A stretch of 5,315 bases of DNA from Limnohabitans sp. (GTDB lineage Bacteria > Pseudomonadota > Gammaproteobacteria > Burkholderiales > Burkholderiaceae_C): assembly GCA_015657605.1 (NCBI GenBank), contig JACDQO010000492.1, positions 1-5,315 on the forward strand, given 5' to 3'. The position numbers and the translations under genes are program-made. Position 1 is the stretch's first letter, and each line of letters opens with the position of its first letter. Below the pieces are notes generated by a model that did no database searches, had not been told where the DNA came from, and saw only the letters and a list, made by a program, of their open reading frames with translations. Below, piece after piece: positions 1 to 5,315 of this stretch.

Positions 1-1
1 A

Positions 2-436
2 CTGGTGCGTGCCGAGCTCAAGCTGTCGGGCCAGGCCATTCACGGCTTGGTGCAGTCGTGCATTGCCCAACTCGAACACCCGGTGCCACCGGTTCAGGTC
101 AGCCTGAACCCGGACGACCTGAAGCTACTACAGGCGATGGGTGAGGCGGTCACGGCCCATTTGCAACTGGAGCTCGATGTCAACTTGCGCCCGGGCAGCG
201 TGCGGGTGCGTGTGCAAGACAGTGTGGTGCAAGACTTGATTGAAAACAGGCTGGAGGCTTTGGCCCGGCGTTTGTTGCCCGAGCCAGAAGCCTGGATGCA
301 AAACTCCAGCTTGGTGCGAGACCGTGCTGAGCCACTGCCCGAGTCCACCCCCAAAAGAGATTGGAACCGTCAAGTGATTGACGTGGAGGACACCGACGTG
401 AAAGCGTCACCCCCTGAAGACGGCGAACCCGCATGA
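2..436 (+). CDS. fliH: Flagellar assembly protein FliH, C-terminal part (5' end outside window)
   Basis: FliH is the peripheral stator-like partner and negative regulator of the flagellar export ATPase FliI. It binds FliI as a dimer and links it to the export gate and C-ring at the cytoplasmic face of the membrane. The reading frame is open from base 2 (Leu-Val-Arg-Ala-Glu), so the GTG at 5 is probably internal and the N-terminal half lies upstream. The visible 145 residues resemble the FliH/YscL C-terminal domain: a segment V-S-L-N-P-D-D-L-K-L-L, then L-R-P-G-S-V-R-V at the place where FliH proteins carry a Pro-Gly-Gly turn, then an E-N-R-L-E-A-L helix. The last 45 or so residues are a charged, low-conservation tail. 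The stop codon overlaps the fliI start (ATGA), implying translational coupling. Identification rests on both the domain and the position directly before fliI and fliJ. Confidence 0.87.
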   Translation: MVRAELKLSGQAIHGLVQSCIAQLEHPVPPVQVSLNPDDLKLLQAMGEAVTAHLQLELDVNLRPGSVRVRVQDSVVQDLIENRLEALARRLLPEPEAWMQNSSLVRDRAEPLPESTPKRDWNRQVIDVEDTDVKASPPEDGEPA

Positions 437-1751
437 ACTTCGAGCATGAGGTCAACCAGCTGATCGGCTCATTGCATGCACCAGAGCCGCAACGCAACGG
501 AACGCTGGTGCGCTTGGTCGGCATGCGGCTGGAAACGCGTGGCCTGATGGCGCCGCTGGGCGCTTGCTGCGAAATCGTCGGGCAGCTGGGCCACCGGGTC
601 GAGGCCGAAGTGGTGGGCTTCAACGACGAGACTTTGTTTTTATTGCCCTTCACCGAACCCCAGGGCATTGGCCCGGGCGCTCAGGTGCGGGTGATCAGCC
701 ACACCTCGCAAGTGGCTTTGGGCCCTGGTTTGTTGGGGCGCATCATCGACGGACGCGGCCAGCCCTTGGATGGCAAGCCTGCGCCCGATTGCCGCGATGT
801 GCTGAGCCTGCAAGGCCGACCCATCAACCCGATGGAGCGTGGCCCGATCAAAGAAATATTGGACGTGGGCGTCAAAGCCATCAACGGTATGTTGACGATT
901 GGTCGGGGCCAACGCTTGGGGCTGATCGCTGGTTCTGGCGTGGGCAAAAGTGTGTTGCTGGGCATGATGACCCGGTTCACCGAAGCCGATGTGGTGGTGA
1001 TTGGGCTGATTGGCGAACGCGGGCGCGAGGTGCAGGCTTTCATTGAAGAGTCGCTGGGGCCTGTGGGTCTGGCCAAATCGGTGCTGGTGGCGGCACCGGC
1101 CAACGAATCGCCGGTGCTGCGCCTCAAAGCCACGCACATGACGCATGTGATTGCCGAGTACTTCAGAGACCAAGGCAAAAACGTGTTGATGCTGGTGGAC
1201 AGCTTGACCCGCGTGGCGCATGCGCAGCGCGAAATCGGTCTGGCCGTGGGCGAGCCGCCTACCGCCAAGGGTTATCCCCCGTCGGTGTTTGCCTTGCTGC
1301 CTAACCTGATTGAACGAGCTGGTGTAGGACGCCATGGCGTGGGATCGATCACGCCATCTACACCGTGCTGGCCGAGGGCGACGACGCCAACGACCCGATC
1401 GTGGACATTGCCCGCGCATCGCTCGATGGCCAGGTGATGCTGTCGCGCAAGCTGGCCGATGCCGCGCACTACCCGGCCATTGACCTGAATGGTTCGGTGT
1501 CGCGGGTGATGCAAAACCTGATCTCGCCAGAAGACCAAAAGATGGCCAACCGGTTTCGGCGTTTGTGGTCGCTGTACCAACAGAACCAAGACCTGATCCA
1601 GGTCGGCGCCTATGAGGCCGGCAGCAACCCGGACCTGGACCAAGCCATCCGCTTGCGCCCGGCCATGGAACATTTTTTACAACAAGACATGCACAGCAGC
1701 CAAGACTCGGCTTCCACCCGGCACGAAGTTCAAGCGCTGATGCAGAACTGA
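433..1751 (+). CDS. fliI: Flagellum-specific ATP synthase/export ATPase FliI, interrupted by a probable sequencing frameshift
   Basis: FliI is the hexameric, F1-beta-like ATPase of the flagellar type III export apparatus. It works in the cytoplasm under the export gate with FliH and FliJ. Codons 1-307 read in frame from 433 to 1353 and the rest reads from 1354 to 1751 after restoring one base, giving about 439 residues, a normal length for the family. Visible motifs are the Walker A loop AGSGVGKS (166-173), the GERGREV segment with the likely catalytic Glu (195), Walker B VLMLVDS (251-257), the segment YPPSVFALLPNLIERAG (281-297), and, past the break, YPAIDLNGSVSR, which fits the ATP synthase alpha/beta signature. 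At the break the sequence reads GSIT then nonsense. One extra G restores GSITAIYTVLAEGDD, a family hallmark. The start is fixed by the ATGA overlap with fliH; no strong Shine-Dalgarno is seen. The ERAGVG stretch has Val where many homologues have Asn. Function is near certain; whether the frameshift is real is doubtful. Confidence 0.95.
1353..1355 (+). other. Single-base deletion in fliI (probable sequencing error)
   Basis: After the Gly-Ser-Ile-Thr codons ending at 1353 the sequence continues CCATCTAC. The family expects Ala-Ile/Phe-Tyr-Thr-Val-Leu here, which requires GCC ATC TAC. One G of a GG pair is therefore missing. The reading frame moves from frame 1 to frame 3, and frame 3 stays open and conserved to the stop at 1749-1751. 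Left uncorrected, translation would run to a stop just after 1434 and lose the C-terminal third of the ATPase. Confidence 0.9.
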
Positions 1752-1758
1752 CCCCCCC

Positions 1759-1764
1759 AAGGAG
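1759..1764 (+). promoter_or_regulatory. Ribosome binding site of fliJ
   Basis: AAGGAG lies 5 bases before the ATG at 1770. It is a near-perfect Shine-Dalgarno in the 18-base gap after the fliI stop and settles the fliJ start. It is preceded by a run of seven C. Confidence 0.85.
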
Positions 1765-1769
1765 CCCCC

Positions 1770-2219
1770 ATGCGACAAGCCCGAACTTGCTGGCCCGTCC
1801 TGGTGAAAAAAGCCCAGGATGCGGTGAACGATGCCCAAAACGAAATCGCCCAGGCCATGGCCCGCGTTGACCAACTGCAGGCCAGCCATGAAAGGCTGTG
1901 CAGGCTGTACGACGAGTACCGGCTCCAAGAGCAAACGGCCCAAGTGCCTGTGATGGGCATGCAAGCCAGCATGAACCAACGGCAATTCATGGCCCAGCTG
2001 CTCAATTTGCAGCAGCGAGTGGTGCTGGACCTGAGCAGGGCCAGAGACCACGTCGCGATTGTCCGAAAAAAGCGTGCATTGGCGGAGATCGAGTTGCACA
2101 AAATGAAGTCGATGGAAGCCCAAGATGCCAAGGCCGTTGCCTTGGAGCAGCAGCGCCACGAACAAAAGCTGATGGACGAGTTGGGCGTGCGGCAGTTCAA
2201 TCTGAGCCTGCAGCGCTGA
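1770..2219 (+). CDS. fliJ: Flagellar export protein FliJ
   Basis: FliJ is a small coiled-coil protein that sits in the central pore of the FliI hexamer like the gamma subunit of F1. It couples ATPase activity to the export gate protein FlhA and escorts substrate chaperones. The 149-residue product has the usual FliJ length (about 140-150). It is almost entirely predicted helix in two arms: roughly residues 10-57 and 68-140, separated by a short break around V-P-V-M-G-M (59-64). It is rich in Gln, Glu, Lys and Arg, with no signal peptide or membrane segment. A strong Shine-Dalgarno supports the start, and it directly follows fliI. FliJ diverges strongly in sequence, so the call rests on length, coiled-coil pattern and synteny more than on a sharp motif. 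No fliK or fliL follows, so the flagellar cluster seems to end here. Confidence 0.88.
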   Translation: MRQARTCWPVLVKKAQDAVNDAQNEIAQAMARVDQLQASHERLCRLYDEYRLQEQTAQVPVMGMQASMNQRQFMAQLLNLQQRVVLDLSRARDHVAIVRKKRALAEIELHKMKSMEAQDAKAVALEQQRHEQKLMDELGVRQFNLSLQR

Positions 2220-2300
2220 AGGGCCAGTTCAAAGGGTTTTCACGGGGTTCACCGGGCTCAAAAGTCCAAATCAATTGACCCATAATGACCGGGATCGTGG

Positions 2301-2330
2301 AACGGCCAACACTTGCTTGGCGTTCTTTCT
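2301..2330 (+). terminator. Imperfect hairpin with pyrimidine tail, possible weak terminator after fliJ
   Basis: AACGGCCAA (2301-2309) pairs with TTGGCGTT (2317-2324) across a 7-base loop, giving 8 pairs with one bulged G. CTTTCT follows. The tail is mixed C/T, not a clean T run, and the hairpin lies only about 28 bases before the next start codon. It could be a weak terminator for the flagellar transcript, a leader structure of the transporter mRNA, or chance. Confidence 0.3.
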
Positions 2331-2341
2331 TCCTTGTCACT

Positions 2342-2345
2342 GGAG
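2342..2345 (+). promoter_or_regulatory. Ribosome binding site of the substrate-binding protein gene
   Basis: GGAG lies 6 bases before the ATG at 2352. This favours 2352 over the in-frame ATG at 2313, which would place about 13 extra residues ahead of a well-formed signal peptide. Confidence 0.75.
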
Positions 2346-2351
2346 ACCACC

Positions 2352-3544
2352 ATGAGCCAACCCTCTTCACGCCGCCAAGTCTTGGCGCAAGGCGCCGCCC
2401 TGTTGGGCGCTACTTCTTCGGGCCTGCTGGTGCCGCAAAGTGCGCTGGCGCAGACCGGAAAAATCCGTGTCGGCCTGATGCTGCCCTATACCGGTACCTT
2501 TGCCCAGCTGGTGTGGCCATCGAAAACGGCTTGCGCATGGCCATCAACGAACAAGGCGGCAAGCTGGGTGGCCGCGAGATCGAGTGGTTCAAGGTGGACG
2601 ACGAGTCTGAGCCTGCCAAAGCCATCGAAAACGCCAACAAACTGGTGCAGCGCGACAAGGTCGATGTTCTGGTCGGCACGGTGCACTCGGGCGTGCAAAT
2701 GGGCATCCACCGCGTGGCCCGCGAAAGCGGCGTGATCAACCTGATCCCCAACGCGGGTGTGCACATGGCCACCCGTGCACAGTGCGCCCCCAATGTGTTC
2801 CGCACCAGTTTTTCCAACAGCCAGCCCACCATGGCTTTGGGTGAGACCATGGTCAAGCGCGGCCACAAAAAGGCCGTTTGGATCACTTGGAAGTACGCCG
2901 CTGGCGACGAGGCCTTTGAGGGCTTCCGCGACAGCTACACCAAAGCCGGTGGCACCATCATCAAAGAACTGGGCCTGCCCTTCCCCAACGTCGAATTCCA
3001 GGCTTTGCTCACCGAAATCGCTGCGCTCAAACCCGACGCTGTGGCTTGCTTCTTTGCGGGTGGCGGTGCGGCCAAGTTCTTGCGCGACTACGCGGCCGCT
3101 GGCCTCAAGGGCAAGATCCCGCTGTACGGCTCGGGCTTTTTGACCGAAGGCGTGCTGGATGCTGCAGGCCCTGCGGCTGACGGCGTGCTCACCACCTTGC
3201 ACTATGGCGACGGCATCGAGACCAAGCGCAACAAAGAGTTCCGCCTGAACTATGCCAAGACCTTCAAACTGCAGCCAGACGTGTACGCGGTGCAAGGCTA
3301 TGACACCGGCTTGTTGTTGGTGCAAGGCGCCAACGCCGTCAAGGGCGACGTGAGCCAAAAAGCCGCCATGATCAAGGCCATGGAAGCGGCTGTGATCGAC
3401 AGCCCGCGCGGCAAGTGGACCATGAGCAAGTCGCACAACCCGGTGCAAGACATCTACCTGCGCGAAGTCTCGAGCAAAGAGAACAAAGTGATCAGCGTTG
3501 CCGCCAAGGCTTTGGCCGACTCGGGCGCTGGCTGCCGCATGTAA
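2352..3544 (+). CDS. Branched-chain-amino-acid-type ABC transporter substrate-binding protein (LivK-like), interrupted by a probable sequencing frameshift
   Basis: This is a periplasmic type I binding protein of the HAAT family, which captures a small ligand and delivers it to the LivHM-type permeases encoded next. Codons 1-53 read from 2352 to 2510. The remaining 344 codons read from 2510 to 3541 after restoring one G, for about 397 residues, a normal family length. The N-terminus carries a twin-arginine-like signal (S-R-R-Q-V-L-A at 6-12), a hydrophobic stretch, and a cleavage site after Ala-Leu-Ala (31-33). The mature protein begins with KIRVGLMLPYTGTFAQLG, and then shows GLRMAINEQGG, a V-G-T-V-H-S-G loop, the CAPNVFRTSFSN segment and a C-terminal GAGCRM. 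The ligand is unknown: binding proteins of this look are found with branched-chain amino acid, amide and aromatic-acid importers, and I lean slightly to the last. It is first in the operon and is separated from livH by an intrinsic terminator. Confidence 0.9.
2510..2511 (+). other. Single-base deletion in the substrate-binding protein gene (probable sequencing error)
   Basis: The sequence reads CTG GTG TGG CC after the Ala-Gln codons. Adding one G gives CTG GGT GTG GCC ATC GAA, that is Leu-Gly-Val-Ala-Ile-Glu, which joins the conserved mature N-terminus (frame 3) to the conserved rest (frame 2). A GGG run appears to have been read as GG. Uncorrected, the signal peptide would be severed from the binding domain. 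Confidence 0.9.
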
Positions 3545-3565
3545 ACTGCGCGAGCCCTCCGTGCC

Positions 3566-3590
3566 ACGGCGGATTTCGGTCCGCCGTTTT
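3566..3590 (+). terminator. Intrinsic terminator or attenuator between the binding protein gene and livH
   Basis: ACGGCGGA (3566-3573) and TCCGCCGT (3580-3587) form a perfect 8-bp GC-rich stem with a TTTCGG loop, followed by TTTT (3587-3590). It begins 21 bases after the stop codon of the binding protein. The T run is short, so termination is probably partial. Such a site lets the abundant binding protein be made in excess over the membrane permeases, as is known for many binding-protein-dependent importers, while some transcription reads through into livH. Confidence 0.75.
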
Positions 3591-3649
3591 CATTGGCATT
3601 TGGCCACCAGGCGTCCTGCCGCCTCCCTCCATTCAAAGCGTGATTCCTG

Positions 3650-4513
3650 ATGGACTTTGTGAATTTTTTGATCCAGCTGCTCAACAGCGTCCAGTACGGG
3701 CTGCTGCTGTTCATGCTGGCAGCGGGCCTGACGCTGATCTTCGGCATCATGGGTGTGGTCAATTTGGCGCACGGCAGCTTTTACATGCTGGGTGCTTACC
3801 TGGCTTGGTCACTGGCCGCGCAGCTGGGCAGTTTCACACTGGCCATCATCGTGGGCACGGCTTTGTCGGTGGCTTTTGGTTTGGTCATTGAGCGTTTGCT
3901 GTTTCGGCACTTTTACCACCGCGACCACCTCGACCAGGTGCTGCTGACCTTTGGCTTGATCTATGTGTTTGAAGAGCTGCGCTCCATCATCTGGGGCGAC
4001 GATGTGCATGGATTGCAAGTCCCCCAGTTGCTGGCAGCGTCCATCCCCCTGACCGAGAACCTGTCATACCCGGTGTACCGGCTGTTCATGTCGGGCGTGT
4101 GCTTGGTGTTGGCGCTGGGCTTGTATTTGTTGATCTCCAAAACCCGTTTGGGCATGAAGATCCGTGCGGGCGCCTTCAACCGCGAGATGACCGAGTCGCT
4201 GGGTGTCAACATCAAACTGATCCATTCGGTGGTGTTTGCTTTGGGCATTGGCCTGGCCTCGATCGCAGGCATGATCGCGGCGCCTGTGTCCAGCGTCTAC
4301 CCCAACATGGGCTCACAGGTTTTGATCATGTGCTTTGTGGTGGTGGTGATTGGTGGCATTGGTTCGGTGCGCGGCGCTTTGATTGCCGCTTTGCTGGTCG
4401 GCTTGGTCGACACCTTTGGCAAGGTGCTGCTGCCTCAGGCCTCGGGCATGCTGGTCTATGTGTTGATGGCGGCTGTACTGTTGTACAAGCCCGAAGGCCT
4501 GTTCAAGCAATAA
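3650..4513 (+). CDS. livH: Branched-chain-amino-acid-type ABC transporter permease LivH
   Basis: LivH is one of the two inner-membrane permease subunits that, with LivM, form the channel of a HAAT-type importer. The 287-residue product has the family's usual length. About eight hydrophobic segments are visible, at roughly 7-36, 42-60, 61-85, 95-112, 142-163, 191-212, 222-250 and 262-280. Family hallmarks are NLAHGSFYMLGAY (38-50) after the first segment, the cytoplasmic coupling loop TRLGMKIRAGAFNREMTESL (165-184) followed by the conserved L-G-V-N, which contacts the ATPase subunits, and VVVIGGIGSVRGA (231-243). The start Met-Asp-Phe-Val-Asn-Phe-Leu matches family N-termini, although no good Shine-Dalgarno precedes it. 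The frame is unbroken, unlike its neighbours. It begins 105 bases after the binding protein gene and ends 13 bases before livM, in one operon. Substrate cannot be told from the permease. Confidence 0.93.
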   Translation: MDFVNFLIQLLNSVQYGLLLFMLAAGLTLIFGIMGVVNLAHGSFYMLGAYLAWSLAAQLGSFTLAIIVGTALSVAFGLVIERLLFRHFYHRDHLDQVLLTFGLIYVFEELRSIIWGDDVHGLQVPQLLAASIPLTENLSYPVYRLFMSGVCLVLALGLYLLISKTRLGMKIRAGAFNREMTESLGVNIKLIHSVVFALGIGLASIAGMIAAPVSSVYPNMGSQVLIMCFVVVVIGGIGSVRGALIAALLVGLVDTFGKVLLPQASGMLVYVLMAAVLLYKPEGLFKQ

Positions 4514-4515
4514 AA

Positions 4516-4520
4516 AAGAG
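4516..4520 (+). promoter_or_regulatory. Weak ribosome binding site of livM
   Basis: AAGAG in an A-rich gap lies 6 bases before the ATG at 4527 and is better placed for that start than for the in-frame ATG at 4533. Both starts are possible and differ by two residues. Confidence 0.5.
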
Positions 4521-4526
4521 TTCAAC

Positions 4527-5315
4527 ATGAGCATGCCGCAAATTCACCTTGAAACCCTGCCCCGCAGCATCCAGCTGTTGATGGTGCTGGGCTTTTTGGC
4601 GCTCGCCGCCTTCCCCTTTGTGGGGTCTGACTTTTACACGGCCATGGTCGTGCGCATGATGATTTTGGCCATCTTGGCCATGAGCCTCGATTTGCTGCAA
4701 GGCGTGACCGGTCTCGTCTCTTTGGGGCATGCCGCCTACTTTGGCTTGGCCGGTTATGTGCTGGCTTTCATCACTCCCCAGAACGAAGCCATCAGCCTTT
4801 ACACCAGCTTGCCGTTGGCGGTGGGCGGCTCGGCCTTGGCAGCTTTAGTCATTGGCTTTTTGGTGGTGCGCACCCACGGCATCTACTTCATCATGGTGAC
4901 CATGGCTTTTGCGCAGATGATTTTTTTCATCTTCTTTGACAACAAAGCGCTGGGCGGCTCGGACGGTTTGTTCCTCAACTTCCGGCCCGATGCAGGCGTG
5001 ATCGACCTCGAAAACAAGCGGGTGTTTTATTACTTCACGCTGGCTTGCCTGGTGGCGGTTTATGTGTTTTGCGTCGCCTGCTCTGGAGCCCATTTGGCCG
5101 TGCGCTGTCGGGCATTCGAGTGAACGAGCACCGCATGCGGCCTTGGGTTTCAACACCTTCAGCCACAAGCTGGCCGCCTTCACGCTGGCCGGGGCCTTGG
5201 CGGGTTTGGCGGGTTATTTGTTTGCCGCGCAAACCGGCTTCGTCAACCCCGAACTCATGGGCTTTCACCTCAGTGCGCACGCCATCATGATGGTGATTTT
5301 GGGGGGGCATGGGCA
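4527..5315 (+). CDS. livM: Branched-chain-amino-acid-type ABC transporter permease LivM, partial, with probable sequencing frameshifts
   Basis: LivM is the second inner-membrane permease of the importer and pairs with LivH. Residues 1-181 read from 4527 to 5069. After restoring a T the protein continues from 5069 (L-R-R-L-L-W-S-P-F-G-R-A-L-S-G-I-R), and after restoring a G from 5140 (A-L-G-F-N-T-F-S-H-K-L-A-A-F). About 260 residues are visible and the 3' end lies beyond the window; family members usually exceed 300. Hallmarks are LDLLQGVTGLVSLGHAAYFG (55-74 or nearby), RTHGIYFIMVTMAFAQM (115-131), the ATPase-coupling loop FGRALSGIRVNEHRMRALG (190-208), ALAGLAGYLFA, and the final VILGG(M)G. 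Several hydrophobic helices are evident. Uncorrected, translation would stop at 5121-5123, giving a 198-residue fragment lacking the coupling loop. livG and livF are expected next but are out of view. Confidence 0.92.
5067..5070 (+). other. Single-base deletion in livM, T run (probable sequencing error)
   Basis: GTG TTTT GCG TCG C should read GTG TTT TTG CGT CGC (Val-Phe-Leu-Arg-Arg). Four T are present where five are needed. The frame passes from 3 to 2, which then carries the conserved coupling-loop region. Confidence 0.85.
5138..5140 (+). other. Single-base deletion in livM, G run (probable sequencing error)
   Basis: ATG CGG CCT TGG should read ATG CGG GCC TTG GGT (Met-Arg-Ala-Leu-Gly), the end of the permease coupling loop. 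Two G are present where three are needed. The frame passes from 2 to 1, which stays open and conserved to about 5300. Confidence 0.85.
5301..5307 (+). other. Probable single-base insertion in livM, G run
   Basis: Seven G precede CATGGGCA. The conserved LivM motif Val-Ile-Leu-Gly-Gly-Met-Gly needs TTG GGG GGC ATG GGC, that is six G. As written the frame gives Gly-Gly-His-Gly. The window ends 8 bases later, so the downstream frame cannot confirm it. Confidence 0.65.

Larger units (their letters stand above)
2220..2351 (+). other. Intergenic region between the flagellar and transporter operons
   Basis: This 132-base stretch must hold the end of the flagellar transcript and the promoter of the transporter operon. 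I see an imperfect hairpin (2301-2324) and a good Shine-Dalgarno (2342-2345). A CATAAT at 2281-2286 resembles a -10 box and TTGACC at 2275-2280 resembles a -35 box, but they adjoin each other and neither has a convincing partner at the right distance, so no promoter can be assigned. Confidence 0.6.

Noticed and set aside
1351..1356. Programmed ribosomal frameshift in fliI or livM
   Set aside because: There is no slippery heptamer with a downstream structure, no precedent in these families, and the same kind of indel recurs at unrelated sites, which fits sequencing error better.
640..1419. Long antisense open frame (about 259 codons) opposite fliI
   Set aside because: It is a shadow of GC-rich codon use on the + strand. 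Its His/Arg/Gln-rich composition has no recognisable domain, while the + strand has an unmistakable ATPase.
1677..2200. Two antisense open frames opposite fliJ
   Set aside because: They overlap a well-supported fliJ with its own ribosome binding site and show low-complexity composition typical of reverse-strand shadows.
2275..2286. TTGACC followed directly by CATAAT, resembling -35 and -10 promoter boxes
   Set aside because: The two boxes are adjacent instead of about 17 bases apart, and neither has a good partner at the right distance, so this is not a supported sigma-70 promoter.
2486..3448. Long antisense open frame (about 320 codons) opposite the binding protein gene
   Set aside because: Same codon-bias shadow effect. 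It shows no family motif, and the + strand is strongly conserved.
4336..4364. GGTG-rich tract resembling a short repeat
   Set aside because: It simply encodes the conserved Val-Val-Val-Ile-Gly-Gly stretch of LivH.
4921..4927. Seven-T run in livM as another possible indel
   Set aside because: The frame stays conserved through it (Met-Ile-Phe-Phe-Ile-Phe-Phe), so the run length appears correct.
1..5315. A novel system, mobile element, CRISPR array or RNA gene
   Set aside because: All but about 270 bases are accounted for by flagellar export and ABC importer genes. I saw no transposase, integrase, direct repeat array, tRNA or rRNA sequence.

Overview
This window looks like chromosome of a flagellated betaproteobacterium, most likely Burkholderiales and perhaps Comamonadaceae. 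I infer this from the GC-rich codon use judged by eye, the wording of the flagellar ATPase, and a substrate-binding protein with a twin-arginine-like leader and a C-terminus ending in Gly-Cys-Arg-Met. No database search was possible, so the lineage is an inference. All genes lie on the + strand.

Layout: (1) Bases 2-2219 hold the end of a flagellar export-apparatus operon: the C-terminal part of fliH, then fliI (ATPase), overlapping by ATGA, then fliJ (stalk/chaperone escort) 18 bases further on. FliH, FliI and FliJ together form the soluble ATPase complex of the flagellar type III export gate. (2) Bases 2220-2351 are a short intergenic region with an imperfect hairpin. (3) Bases 2352-5315 hold the start of a branched-chain-amino-acid-type (HAAT family) ABC importer operon: a periplasmic substrate-binding protein, a clear intrinsic terminator or attenuator, the permease livH, and the permease livM, which runs off the right edge. 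The ATPase genes livG and livF are expected downstream but are not in the window. The substrate is uncertain: branched-chain amino acids, amides or aromatic acids are all possible.

The most striking feature is technical. Three of the six genes are broken by single-base length changes: fliI at about 1353, the binding protein at about 2510, and livM at about 5067-5070, 5138-5140 and 5301-5307. Four are missing bases and one is an extra base. All lie in short runs of one base, and restoring the base in each case rebuilds a highly conserved family motif. The simplest reading is uncorrected homopolymer errors in the sequence or assembly, not gene decay. I annotate these as intact genes with probable sequencing frameshifts and give the reconstructed reading frames.

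I see no RNA gene, CRISPR array, insertion sequence, phage gene or plausible novel system. This is an ordinary chromosomal region.
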